A stretch of DNA of 64,000 bases from Methylophilaceae bacterium (GCA_028342535.1 JAOLWQ010000002.1:141884-205883); one strand, 5' to 3'; positions 17,536 to 26,357 are shown, counted from the stretch's first letter. Program-made: numbers and translations. The notes: generated from the sequence alone by a model not told the origin.

Positions 17536-19599
17536 ATGGAAAACAAATTTCAAGAAGCTTTTGAGCTCCATAAAAATGGAAGCCTTCAGGAAGCAAAAAA
17601 AATTTATGAGGCAATATTACAAACAACTCCGAACGATTTTAATTGCCTTCACCACCTAGGGCTTATCGCAAAAAATAATAAAGAATATCTATTAGCCCTC
17701 GACCTATTCTCGCAAGCAATCAATATAAATCCAAAGAATGCTGCAGTTCATTTCAACCTTGCCAATACCTTAAAAGAGCTAAATAAAATAAATGATGCCA
17801 TTGCAAGTTACGATAAAGCAATTGAAATCAAGCCAGACTATGAACTTTATTTACTAAGGGGATTGGCCTTCTATGAGCTCGAAAAATTTGATGAAGCAGT
17901 ATCGAGTTATGATGAATCTATTAAGCTCAAACCAGATCCCATCACATATTGTAATAGGGGCTTAGCTCTTGTTGATCTGAACAAAATTGAAGTAGGAATT
18001 GCTGATTACGATAACGCTATCCAAATGGATTCTAATTTTATACAAGTAAGGCATAATCGCGGTCTTGCTTTAAAGTTATTAGGAAAGACAAAAGAGTGTA
18101 TTGAAGCATTTAAAGCAATAGTCAAAATAGAGCCTAACAACTATGAAAGTTTATATGAGATTGCTACGATATATAATGTTTTAAAAGAATTTAAATTAGC
18201 ATTAAATTTTTGCGGACAAGTCCTAAAAATTAACCCAAATCATAACCCAACAATTTTATTAGGTATAAAAATAAGAAAAAGAACATGTGATTGGACTTCG
18301 GATGAACAAGATATCACATATGCATTAAAAAATATAAATGATGGCGAAGAATCAGTTGGGCCATTTTCTTCATTAGCATTCTTTGCTGATCCAGCAATAC
18401 AAAAAAAATTAATTGAAAGGCATACCTCTAAAAAGTATCCTCCTAATAATTTTTTTAATAAAATCTTGCCTTATAAAAATCATAAAAAAATTAGAATTGC
18501 ATATTTTTCTCCGGATTTTTGCGATCATCCTGTTTCAAATTTAATGGTTGAATGCATTGAAAAACATGATCAATCAAAATTTGAAATATATGGATTTTCT
18601 TTGGTTGATAAGCCAGATGACCCAATTAATAAGAGGTTAAAAAAAGCATTCACAAAATATATAAACATAGAAAATAAACTAGCCAAAGATATTGTTAGGC
18701 TTGCCAGGGAAATGGAAATTGATATTTCGATCGATCTGGCAGTTTATACTGGGCAAACTAGGCCTGAAATTTTTGCTATGCGTACAGCGCCAATTCAAAT
18801 TAATTACCTAGGTTTTCCCGGCACTTCAGGGGCTGATTACTATGATTATATTATTGCTGATTCAGTTTTGATTCCAAAAGATAATCAAAAACATTACTCT
18901 GAAAAAATTGTTTACCTCCCAAGCTTTCAAGCGAATGATTCAAATCACCCTACTCCAAGTACTTTATTTAAACGTCAAGATCTTGGGCTCCCTGAAAAAG
19001 GTTTCATATTCTGTTGTTTTAATAATTCGAATAAATATAACCCATCTATTTTTGATAGTTGGATTAAGATACTAAGCAAGGTTAATGATAGTGTATTGCT
19101 TCTTTATGCCGATAATGAATCAGTAAAAACAAATTTAAGAAATGAAATTACCCTTAGAGGAATTAAGCCTTCTAGGCTTATTTTTGGAGATCGTTTACCA
19201 ATGCCTGAATACTTGGCAAGATTTAAAATTATTGATCTTTTTCTCGATACACTTCCCTTCAATGCTGGTACTACTGCTAGTGATGCACTTCGAAGCGGCT
19301 TACCAATACTAACTTGTAAAGGAAAGTCATTTGCTGGGCGAATGTGTTCCAGTTTATTAAATGCAGTTAACTTACCAGAGCTTATAACTTGCAGTCTAGA
19401 ACATTATGAGTCTCTTGCAATTGAGCTAGCAACAAATCCGGAACAGTTAAAAATTATTAGAGATAAGTTAGATAAGAGCTTGCCTACAGCTCCGTTGTAC
19501 AACAGCACTTTATTCACAAAAAATATAGAGTGTGCTTATTCAATGATATATGAAAGGATGCAAAATAAATTTAACGTAGAGCATATTATTGTGGAATAA
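17536..19599 (+). CDS. TPR protein with O-GlcNAc transferase-like (GT41) domain
   Basis: A 687-residue protein. Residues 1-245 are about seven tetratricopeptide repeats (units like NPKNAAVHFNLANTLKELNK). From about 310 a GT41 domain follows. It shows YFSPDFCDHPVSNL with the catalytic-region histidine, INYLGFPGTSG, FCCFNNSNKYNPSIF with the conserved lysine position, and LDTLPFNAGTTASDAL for nucleotide binding. These are the hallmark blocks of O-GlcNAc transferase and SPINDLY relatives, so the enzyme looks intact. The sugar donor and protein targets are unknown. It follows coq7 by 24 bases and precedes the DUF2322 gene. Confidence 0.88.
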   Translation: MENKFQEAFELHKNGSLQEAKKIYEAILQTTPNDFNCLHHLGLIAKNNKEYLLALDLFSQAININPKNAAVHFNLANTLKELNKINDAIASYDKAIEIKPDYELYLLRGLAFYELEKFDEAVSSYDESIKLKPDPITYCNRGLALVDLNKIEVGIADYDNAIQMDSNFIQVRHNRGLALKLLGKTKECIEAFKAIVKIEPNNYESLYEIATIYNVLKEFKLALNFCGQVLKINPNHNPTILLGIKIRKRTCDWTSDEQDITYALKNINDGEESVGPFSSLAFFADPAIQKKLIERHTSKKYPPNNFFNKILPYKNHKKIRIAYFSPDFCDHPVSNLMVECIEKHDQSKFEIYGFSLVDKPDDPINKRLKKAFTKYINIENKLAKDIVRLAREMEIDISIDLAVYTGQTRPEIFAMRTAPIQINYLGFPGTSGADYYDYIIADSVLIPKDNQKHYSEKIVYLPSFQANDSNHPTPSTLFKRQDLGLPEKGFIFCCFNNSNKYNPSIFDSWIKILSKVNDSVLLLYADNESVKTNLRNEITLRGIKPSRLIFGDRLPMPEYLARFKIIDLFLDTLPFNAGTTASDALRSGLPILTCKGKSFAGRMCSSLLNAVNLPELITCSLEHYESLAIELATNPEQLKIIRDKLDKSLPTAPLYNSTLFTKNIECAYSMIYERMQNKFNVEHIIVE

Positions 19600-19645
19600 T
19601 TAATGAATAAATTTATGGGAAAAATTAACTTTTAGTTTATATTAA

Positions 19646-19957
19646 ATGAAAAATTTTAACGCAACATTGGCAACATTTGAAAATATAGACCATATCAAAG
19701 AAATTAAATTATTTAATACTGGTGGTCGTGAATCTGGTTGTATTTTAAACATACCAGGGGCCCAAGGCTCAATTAAGTTATACAACCATTTGTTTCTTAT
19801 TTTTGGCGAATTGAATACAAACGCAGCTACTAAGGGGTTAAATCTTTATTGTGAGCATGTTGAAGACGCTAAAAATAACCCGGGCAAACATCCCAACATT
19901 GATCGCTTACTAAATCTCATTGAAACAAAGGAAACTCTTAGAATAGAAATTATTTAA
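19646..19957 (+). CDS. DUF2322 family protein
   Basis: A 103-residue soluble protein. The pattern IDHIKEIKLFN near the N-terminus and the conserved CEHVEDAKNNPGKHPNIDRLL near the C-terminus match DUF2322 as I know it. The function is unknown. It follows the GT41 gene by 46 bases on the same strand, and its stop overlaps the convergent Sel1-like gene by 8 bases. No cofactor motif is seen. Confidence 0.75.
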   Translation: MKNFNATLATFENIDHIKEIKLFNTGGRESGCILNIPGAQGSIKLYNHLFLIFGELNTNAATKGLNLYCEHVEDAKNNPGKHPNIDRLLNLIETKETLRIEII

Positions 19958-20561
19958 AAATGGATGCTAAGAAAGTTAAAGCCAAGCTCAATCCCAACCT
20001 TCCTGATTTTTGAATTAATTTTTTTGCTTTATCTTTTTCTTCTGGAACAATATACCCATAGTAGTAAAGAAGCCCAAGACCAAATAATGCTTTCGGATGA
20101 TTATTACCTGCCGCTTGTTTTAGCCAAGTATAAGCTTCTGATTTTTTAACCCCTTTGTCATTTACATATAGAAACCACATTAAATACTGAGTATCCACAT
20201 CTCCATCATTACCTTTTTTTCTTAATCTATTTAAATCCTTTTTTTTAATTTTTGCTATAGAAGAGTAAGCCTGGAGAAACTCTGTATTTTTTTGATTTAT
20301 TAACCTTAATTCGTTAGCGATTAAGATTTTATCATTAGAAAATTTCCTCAAATAATTAATGGCTTTTTGATGGTCTTGTAAAGCAGCTATCAATAGCCAA
20401 TCAGAGATGGGGCCAGTATTGACAGATACGTCTTTAAAGGCTAACTCAAATTGTGAACTTGGATGTCCATCTTGGGCTTTATCTAGCAAGCTTTTTGTAA
20501 ATCCCGAACTAGACAAAAAGCATAAAAAAATTGAGAATATTAACCTTACAAATAGATTCAT
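19950..20561 (-). CDS. Exported Sel1-repeat protein
   Basis: A 203-residue protein with a signal peptide (VRLIFSIFLCFLSSSGFTK) followed by alpha-helical repeats. Two Sel1-like units are clear: DVDTQYLMWFLYVNDKGVKK... and HPKALFGLGLLYYYGYIVPEEKDKAKK, each with the A/G-x-x-x-L-G-x-x-Y spacing. Such repeats usually mediate protein contacts in the envelope. No enzymatic domain is visible. It is divergent from the SoxYZ-like gene with 57 bases between the starts. Confidence 0.7.
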   Translation of the reverse strand: MNLFVRLIFSIFLCFLSSSGFTKSLLDKAQDGHPSSQFELAFKDVSVNTGPISDWLLIAALQDHQKAINYLRKFSNDKILIANELRLINQKNTEFLQAYSSIAKIKKKDLNRLRKKGNDGDVDTQYLMWFLYVNDKGVKKSEAYTWLKQAAGNNHPKALFGLGLLYYYGYIVPEEKDKAKKLIQKSGRLGLSLALTFLASIFK

Positions 20562-20618
20562 TTATTAGACAATTATAGTTATTAGGAGTATTGTAAAGGA
20601 ATATATTAAGCGAAATAA

Positions 20619-21389
20619 ATGAATTTAACTATGACATTTATAAAAAAAATTTTAGTATTTTTAATGTTAATAAGTGCTTCTTTTATAGCCAATGCTGATG
20701 CTAATCCAGATGTTTGGCCTTATATAAAAGAAAGAATGTTTAAAGATAAGCCAATTGAGGAAGTTAGTTTTCTTAAAATTGATGGCCCAAAACGAGCATC
20801 AAGTGGTGCTCAAGTGCCGATCAATATTAAACTAACCCCAAAAGCTGGTATCGAAATAAAAAAAGTTACTATTATTATAGATAGTAACCCTGTTCAACAT
20901 GCTGCAACCTACCATCTTACAAGAAATACTCAGGCGCTAGATCTCTCAACAAGAATTAGAATGGAGACTGATTCTTTTGTGCGGGTAGTTGGAGAGGATA
21001 GTAATGGTAAATTATATATGAGCAAGGTAGCTATAAGAGCTTCAGGTGGGTGCAGTGGTTATATGAATAGTGCTGATCCAGAATTAACTAAAGATTTAGG
21101 TAAAATTTTAGTAAAAGCTAAAGAAAAATATCTAACAACCCGTATCAAACACCCTAATTTTACAGGGTTACAAAAAGACTCAATTAATGGTTGGTTTGTA
21201 CCAGAGTGGATTGTAACTCAAGTGAGATATGACTTTAATGGTGAGTCTTTACTAGTTGCAGAGAATGGCATTAGTATGAGCCAAGATCCATATCTAAAAT
21301 TTAAATTCTCTCCTGTTGAGTCTGGAACAATTACAGTCTCTGCTACAGATACCAAAGGTCAAATATTCCTTAAAACAAAGAGTATCTAA
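20619..21389 (+). CDS. Quinoprotein dehydrogenase-associated SoxYZ-like carrier
   Basis: A 256-residue periplasmic protein with a signal peptide (cleavage near ANA, about residue 26). The N-terminal half resembles SoxY and ends with the carrier-type motif ASGGCSGY, cysteine 145. The C-terminal half (from about 170) resembles SoxZ (PNFTGLQ, FVPEWIVTQVRYDFNG, YLKFKF). The fused order is known from a family accompanying PQQ-dependent dehydrogenases in methylotrophs. The cysteine sits in GGCSGY and is not the very C-terminal residue as in classic SoxY. No quinoprotein dehydrogenase gene is beside it here. The carried substrate is unknown. Confidence 0.8.
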   Translation: MNLTMTFIKKILVFLMLISASFIANADANPDVWPYIKERMFKDKPIEEVSFLKIDGPKRASSGAQVPINIKLTPKAGIEIKKVTIIIDSNPVQHAATYHLTRNTQALDLSTRIRMETDSFVRVVGEDSNGKLYMSKVAIRASGGCSGYMNSADPELTKDLGKILVKAKEKYLTTRIKHPNFTGLQKDSINGWFVPEWIVTQVRYDFNGESLLVAENGISMSQDPYLKFKFSPVESGTITVSATDTKGQIFLKTKSI

Positions 21390-21390
21390 A

Positions 21391-21759
21391 CTATCTACTT
21401 AGTTTAATTCTTGATCTAATTTCACTGTAAATATTTATAATCATTGGAATAATGGCGATTAAATTAAAAATACCGAATATAATGAAAATATTCCTTAGGT
21501 AGTTTTTAAAATTCATAATGAGAGTATTTAGCTCAATAAGCTTTAATTGATTAGCATTTAAACTAGCTGTTTCTTTGTTAGCAATTTTTTCGAGGCTACA
21601 TTGCTGATTAGACTCGATGCAAAAGGCCATCTGTCTCTCATATTCTTCGAGAAAAATTTGATGTGAAAAATAGTCATTAGCCAATAAAATAAGAGATAAA
21701 AAAAATCCAACAATTGCAAACAACCAAAAAAATTGTTTGCTAAATTTTGATATCATCAT
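21391..21759 (-). CDS. Hypothetical two-helix membrane protein
   Basis: A 122-residue protein with a hydrophobic helix near residues 8-27, a polar middle segment with two cysteines (AFCIESNQQCSLEK, about residues 46-55), and a second helix near 90-113. The topology suggests a periplasmic loop of about 60 residues that could hold a disulfide. I recognise no family. Two start codons stand in tandem, and AGGATAA precedes the first. The gene converges with the SoxYZ-like gene across one base. The TauE/SafE gene lies 43 bases upstream on the same strand. Confidence 0.5.
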   Translation of the reverse strand: MMISKFSKQFFWLFAIVGFFLSLILLANDYFSHQIFLEEYERQMAFCIESNQQCSLEKIANKETASLNANQLKLIELNTLIMNFKNYLRNIFIIFGIFNLIAIIPMIINIYSEIRSRIKLSR

Positions 21760-21802
21760 TTATCCTCTTTAAACTTTTTAAGTTAACTACACAATAACAG
21801 AA

Positions 21803-22549
21803 CTATGTAATAATAAATTTAAATCCAGCGACTATTAGAACTACCCCTAAAATATTTGTCATGTGACGCTCATTAAATATCTTAATGCCAAGCTGGGTGC
21901 CAATTAAAACTCCCCCAATGACAGCAAGGGCATATAAAAATATTGTATTTGATATTAAGTTAACTGAAGTTATATTTCCCAGAAGACCTGATATTGAATT
22001 AAATAAAATAAATGCAGCTACTGTTCCTGAAGAACCTTTTACACTTGTCCAGCCTAAAAAAACGATCAATGGCGATAAAAAAATACCTCCTCCTGTGCCT
22101 GTAAGACCCGAGAGAAATCCAATAATAACTCCAGCAAATAATCCAAATAAAAAATTTACTGGTTGATTGGAATTTTTCTTAAAATATTTAAAAATATCAA
22201 ATAAAAATTGAACACCAGCAAATATTAAGATGATTCCAACTAATACTTTATATATTTCTGAAGGTAACTGAAGGTATCCCCCAAGGAATGCTGAAGGAAC
22301 TGAGCCTAAAACAACCGGTATAAAGACTTTGAGGTTAAATAACTTATTTTTAATAAAACGATAACTGGCAATCGACGAAACGATTATGTTTAAAATTAAC
22401 CCAATTGGCCTAATTGAAGGAATTGGTGTTCCCATTAAAGACATAATTGCAATATAAGACGAAGCGCCTCCATGCCCAACGGATGAATATAATATAGCCC
22501 CAATAAAAATTAATACAGCTGTAATATATTCCGACAATAGAAATGTCAT
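21803..22549 (-). CDS. TauE/SafE family membrane permease (probable anion exporter)
   Basis: A 248-residue protein with about eight hydrophobic helices and the two internal repeats of the family: SVGHGGASSYIAIMSLMG near residues 23-40, and LSGLTGTGGGIFLSPLIVFLG near 145-165. TauE/SafE proteins export sulfite, sulfoacetate or other small anions. The substrate cannot be read from sequence. The neighbouring SoxYZ-like carrier hints at sulfur-compound handling, but this is only context. Confidence 0.8.
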   Translation of the reverse strand: MTFLLSEYITAVLIFIGAILYSSVGHGGASSYIAIMSLMGTPIPSIRPIGLILNIIVSSIASYRFIKNKLFNLKVFIPVVLGSVPSAFLGGYLQLPSEIYKVLVGIILIFAGVQFLFDIFKYFKKNSNQPVNFLFGLFAGVIIGFLSGLTGTGGGIFLSPLIVFLGWTSVKGSSGTVAAFILFNSISGLLGNITSVNLISNTIFLYALAVIGGVLIGTQLGIKIFNERHMTNILGVVLIVAGFKFIIT

Positions 22550-22570
22550 TTATGGATTAAAATAATTGCT

Positions 22571-23086
22571 TTAATCAAAACAATCAATCAATACCTTATT
22601 GTTTGAAACTTTAAATTTACCAACACTCTTTGTATTATCATTTAGAAAATGAAAATACATATCCAGCTGCCCCGAATTTAGTATTCCCTCTGCTAAGTTA
22701 TTTGGGATTACCTCATTTCTTCTTATTGAGGATTGTGCAGTTGTTGTAATAAACTCAGATTTACCACTCTGGATTGCAATAGTTTGGAACCAGTTTCTAA
22801 CAGTGAATGAGTAAATTGGCGGTTTAAGATTCTTATATCCTTGCTGATATATTTTATAATGCTTATTCATATCAAAAACATTTTTACCTTGATTATAAAA
22901 TAGTATCTCAAAGTATTTCTTTTTTTCTTTTTCATCATAATTCTTTCTACAAACCGCAGTTAGCTCTAAATACTTCTCATCAATTGGTGCAAAATAATTA
23001 CCATCAGTAAACTCTTTAAATGATTGCCCATTTGCAACAGAAAAATTTAACAGTAAAAAAAGAAATGGAAAATATTTTTTAATCAT
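22571..23086 (-). CDS. Hypothetical exported protein
   Basis: A 171-residue protein with a signal peptide (FPFLFLLLNFSVANG, cleavage near residue 20). The mature part is polar, with two cysteines (about residues 47 and 169) that could form a disulfide across the domain. No motif or family is recognised. It is the first of a leftward trio with the TauE/SafE and two-helix genes, 21 bases before the TauE/SafE start. Function is not assignable. Confidence 0.5.
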   Translation of the reverse strand: MIKKYFPFLFLLLNFSVANGQSFKEFTDGNYFAPIDEKYLELTAVCRKNYDEKEKKKYFEILFYNQGKNVFDMNKHYKIYQQGYKNLKPPIYSFTVRNWFQTIAIQSGKSEFITTTAQSSIRRNEVIPNNLAEGILNSGQLDMYFHFLNDNTKSVGKFKVSNNKVLIDCFD

Positions 23087-23120
23087 AAGAATTAGTTTAT
23101 CAAGTTTGCTTCTATTTTAG

Positions 23121-23867
23121 TTAAAATGATTCCTCTTCAGATAAAAACCGCCACTTACCTTCAGGTAAATCATTTAGCTTAACATTTCCAATTCTAACTC
23201 TTTTCAAACCATTAACTTTCAAACCAACTAATTCACACATTTTTCTTATTTGCCGATTTCTTCCCTCAATTAAAATAAATTTAAGCTGATCTTTATTTTG
23301 CCAATTTACTTTGGCTGGTTTCAACTTATAGCCATCTAAGGTCATACCATGTTTTAATAATTTTAGGTCTTCATCATTAATAGTTCCATCAACTCTTACT
23401 AAATATTCTTTTTCAATATTAGCACTATCTTCTCCTATGATTTGTTTTGCAATACGCCCATCCTGAGTCAATACAAGCATCCCTGATGAGTCAATATCTA
23501 ACCTTCCTGCTGGAGCTAGTCCATCTCTATTGAATATTGGATTTCGCTTTGAAGAAGTTTCTTGATTTTGTGAATTATAGTAATTATCTGGAGTGATTAA
23601 GCTTGATGCTGGAGTAAATTCTTTGTCATCATCTAAATGGGAAATATAGCTAACTGGTTTATTTAATATCACTGTTGCTTTAAGTGATTGATTGATTATG
23701 GCTTTTTTTAAAAGCTCAACTTTTTGACTACGGTATGCTTTAGTACCTAGTTCATCAACAACTTTTCCATCAAGCAAAACTAATCCTTGCTCGATGTACT
23801 TATCGGCTTCCCGCCTAGAACAAAGGCCTAACTCAGACAATATCTTTGATATGCGCACTTGATCCAT
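23121..23867 (-). CDS. RsuA/RluB/RluF-family pseudouridine synthase
   Basis: A 248-residue rRNA modification enzyme. An S4 RNA-binding domain covers residues 1-45 (RISKILSELGLCSRREADKYI). The catalytic domain carries GRLDIDSSGMLVLT with aspartate D124, KEYLVRVDG, and the C-terminal GRNRQIRKMCE. These identify the RsuA/RluB/E/F group, which convert uridine to pseudouridine in 16S or 23S rRNA. The exact target is not decidable from sequence. The sequence has a longer, polar link (about 88-115) between the first catalytic strand and the aspartate loop than E. coli members. A divergent partner is absent; the FMN-binding gene lies upstream. Confidence 0.88.
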   Translation of the reverse strand: MDQVRISKILSELGLCSRREADKYIEQGLVLLDGKVVDELGTKAYRSQKVELLKKAIINQSLKATVILNKPVSYISHLDDDKEFTPASSLITPDNYYNSQNQETSSKRNPIFNRDGLAPAGRLDIDSSGMLVLTQDGRIAKQIIGEDSANIEKEYLVRVDGTINDEDLKLLKHGMTLDGYKLKPAKVNWQNKDQLKFILIEGRNRQIRKMCELVGLKVNGLKRVRIGNVKLNDLPEGKWRFLSEEESF

Positions 23868-23899
23868 AAGATCATCTTTTCTTTACTAACTTTTAAAAT

Positions 23900-24430
23900 T
23901 TACTTAGTTTTATTTGATAGATGTTGGTGGAGATATAAAGCCATTCTCGATACGCCATTCATAGCCCAGAGAGACAATGTTGCACCAGAAACTCCATCAA
24001 TTCTCTTATTTAGTTTATCACCTTCTAACCCTACGCCGTTATATTGTTTAGTAAAAGCTGGATATTTTACTTCCCACCCTCGACTTTCACGAAATTCTAA
24101 TACTTTTATTTTTTCGATCTTACTATTTTTAATTACAATTCCGAAAGTGATCGGCTCTGTTTTCCCAATTTCTTTCAATATCCATGCTGTTCGACCTTCT
24201 TTTTCCCAGTACTTTACTATTAGGCCACCATAGGGATGACCTAACAACGAAGTGACTCTCTTTCTCACATCGCCTCCCAACATTATTCTGCTATTTTCTG
24301 GTGGTTTATTTAAAAATGCCTCAGATATAAAATCTTCGTCCGTTTGATATACCCCACGCGCAAATAATTGCGACACTGTTAAAAGTAACAGTGTCGCAAT
24401 TATTAATAGTGCATATCTTTTTAGTATCAT
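23900..24430 (-). CDS. FMN-binding domain periplasmic protein
   Basis: A 176-residue protein with an N-terminal membrane/signal segment (about residues 6-24) and an FMN-binding domain ending in DGVSGATLS. There T151 is the expected site of covalent FMN attachment by ApbE (motif DxxSGAT). FAD/FMN transferase-modified proteins of this type carry electrons on the outer face of the membrane. It lies 24 bases after the porin gene, which is preceded by a Fur-like site, so the two are probably one iron-responsive transcript. A role in reducing imported iron or in extracytoplasmic electron transfer is a guess. Confidence 0.8.
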   Translation of the reverse strand: MILKRYALLIIATLLLLTVSQLFARGVYQTDEDFISEAFLNKPPENSRIMLGGDVRKRVTSLLGHPYGGLIVKYWEKEGRTAWILKEIGKTEPITFGIVIKNSKIEKIKVLEFRESRGWEVKYPAFTKQYNGVGLEGDKLNKRIDGVSGATLSLWAMNGVSRMALYLHQHLSNKTK

Positions 24431-24454
24431 TCTGTTGTTTTTATAGACCTCTTA

Positions 24455-25684
24455 TTAGAATGAGTATCCTAGACCGATATTGATACCATCTTTATCCCCT
24501 GCATTTGCTTTGCTTTGATCAACGTAATCAAATTTAGCTACCACTGTTGGGTCTATCCAGTAATTGAAACCAATACTTCTTGCTTCAACTTCAGTATCTG
24601 AAGAACCACCGTCATTGTTGTCATAAGATTCATAACGAACGAATGCGCCCCATTTATCATTGAACCTATATGCTGGCTCTAAATAGTAACCATTTTGCTT
24701 ATCCGCGCCATCTGTTTCAACATCGTCGCCGTCTATGTTCCATCCAGCATACAATGCTCTCAATTGGAATTTATCTTTTTTGTATATAGCATGAGTTTCA
24801 AATGCCCTAGCAGATCCACAACCAACCACTACACCCTGACAGTAATCAGTTTGGTTGAAGAGTGATGCTGCTAATTCTAGTCCTGGGATAGCTGTATATT
24901 TAAGTCTACCTATTGTTGCAAGACTTCTTGCTGATGCACTAGCAACTTTTTGACGACCATCTCTTGGTTTATAACTCTTGGCATCTGTTGCCTCAAGTCC
25001 ACTAGTTAATGCAACATCTAAAGTAAGACCAGGTCTTAATTCTTTAGTTAACATCACACCGGCTTCCCACCATGTTGATGGGATAATATTTTTCTCCACA
25101 GTGTTACGCTCAACACCATAGAAAGTATCAGGCTCGTGTGTCTCGTTCAAAATACCAATTGGCATTAAAAATAAACCACCGGTAATTTGAGTTGTCTCGT
25201 TATAATCGTATTGGATATAAGCTTGTTCAAGCTCAACTTCACCAGGACCATTTTCAGAAGTACCAGAGTCACCAATATCCTTAACTAATGCGTGCTCCAA
25301 TTCAAATTCTGAGAAGAATCTTAGATCATCACGAAATTCATGGCCAAAGTATAGAACGAAACGGTGGAAGTCAATTTTCTTAGTGTCAGAAACGCTAGGG
25401 CCCTGCCCTTCTAAATTATTGTAATGTAATTCACCGTAACCACCCCAATGACTTTTATTAGCTAATTTAATTTGAGCTTTAATTGCTTCGTCAGTTGAAA
25501 CAGCTACTTCTTCTACTGTTCCTTTTAGTGCATTATTTTCGGCTTTGAGATTTTTAAGCTCTTGCTTCATTTCCTGCATCATTTCGAAAATTTCAGCATT
25601 GCTTGGTGCTGCAACTGCAGCAGAAGAAAATGTTCCCGCAACGGCTAAAGCAACTAAGCTTTTAAAAGATTTTTGTATATTCAA
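24455..25684 (-). CDS. Outer-membrane porin with N-terminal coiled coil
   Basis: A 409-residue outer-membrane protein. The signal peptide ends near AVAA (about residue 25). It is followed by a coiled-coil segment with heptads (EIFEMMQEMKQELKNLKAEN) and a long beta-strand-rich barrel ending in the aromatic GLGYSF typical of beta-barrel C-termini. Two cysteines lie in one external loop (YCQGVVVGCG). The start is a TTG at 25684 with AGAGGA nine bases upstream; no in-frame ATG fits. The Fur-box-like repeat 100 bases upstream and the FMN-binding gene downstream suggest iron-regulated expression. The substrate is unknown; its overall look is of the phosphate-selective/OprP-like group. Confidence 0.82.
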   Translation of the reverse strand: MNIQKSFKSLVALAVAGTFSSAAVAAPSNAEIFEMMQEMKQELKNLKAENNALKGTVEEVAVSTDEAIKAQIKLANKSHWGGYGELHYNNLEGQGPSVSDTKKIDFHRFVLYFGHEFRDDLRFFSEFELEHALVKDIGDSGTSENGPGEVELEQAYIQYDYNETTQITGGLFLMPIGILNETHEPDTFYGVERNTVEKNIIPSTWWEAGVMLTKELRPGLTLDVALTSGLEATDAKSYKPRDGRQKVASASARSLATIGRLKYTAIPGLELAASLFNQTDYCQGVVVGCGSARAFETHAIYKKDKFQLRALYAGWNIDGDDVETDGADKQNGYYLEPAYRFNDKWGAFVRYESYDNNDGGSSDTEVEARSIGFNYWIDPTVVAKFDYVDQSKANAGDKDGINIGLGYSF

Positions 25685-25783
25685 AATTTTATGTCCTCTT
25701 AATTATTTTCTAAAAAGTACTAATAAATTCCTAAACTAAATTTGTACGTTGTTGAAATTATAAATAATTTTTAGATATATGTA

Positions 25784-25802
25784 AATAAGAATCATTCTCA
25801 TT
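25784..25802. promoter_or_regulatory. Fur-box-like operator upstream of the porin/FMN operon
   Basis: The 19-mer AATAAGAATCATTCTCATT matches its own reverse complement at 16 of 18 non-central positions and reads AATGAGAATGATTCTTATT on the porin strand. This is very close to the classical Fur consensus of NAT hexamers. Further GCATT/AAGATTCGCATT hexamers continue to about 25819, as in multi-dimer Fur sites. It lies about 100 bases before the porin start. Confidence 0.65.
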
Positions 25803-25940
25803 AGCATTAAGATTCGCATTTGTAAAAAGATTAAATAATTAAGTTATTGATTTTATTGATATTTATTTTGTTGTATAGAAACAACAATTACATCAGCTTT
25901 AGGTTTTATGAGTTACTATTTGAACTAGAAAAGCTTTAAG

Positions 25941-26357
25941 TTATGCTTTAACTATCTCGAAATCGTGAGTTATAGTTACCGATTTTTCAAGCATAATTGA
26001 AGCTGAGCAATATTTTGTGGCGGATAAATTGATTGTCCTCTCTACAACTAAAGGGTCTAAATCATTGCCTTCCAGAATAAAATTTATATGAATTTTAGTA
26101 AATACTTTTGGTATATTCTCTGATCTTTCTGCGCTTATTTCAGCTTTACAATTTTTTACATCCTGTCTTGATTTTTTTAAAATAGTTACAACATCATAGG
26201 ATGTACAACCACCTAATCCAAGCAGTAGCATCTCCATTGGTCTCATACCAAGGTTTTTACCACCAGATTCTGGTGCTCCGTCCATAACAACTGAATGGCC
26301 TGATTCAGAGACTCCTTCAAAACTTACTCCATCAAGCCATTTTATTGTTGCTTCCAC
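25941..26357 (-). CDS. OsmC/YhfA-family protein
   Basis: A 138-residue OsmC-like protein. The two conserved cysteines of the peroxidase-type active site are present in LGLGGCTSYDVV and ATKYCSASIML, and the N-terminal FxGVSESGHSVVMD strand pattern fits YhfA-like members. OsmC proteins reduce organic hydroperoxides. The start is a GTG placed directly after the stop of the FKBP gene, with no gap, so translation is probably coupled. It is the last gene of the AKR-bioA-dacB-FKBP-osmC run. Confidence 0.85.
   Translation of the reverse strand: MEATIKWLDGVSFEGVSESGHSVVMDGAPESGGKNLGMRPMEMLLLGLGGCTSYDVVTILKKSRQDVKNCKAEISAERSENIPKVFTKIHINFILEGNDLDPLVVERTINLSATKYCSASIMLEKSVTITHDFEIVKA

Noticed and set aside
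25865..25892. TTGTTG / CAACAA hairpin near the porin upstream region
   Set aside because: Only six base pairs with low GC and no T run; not convincing as terminator or operator.
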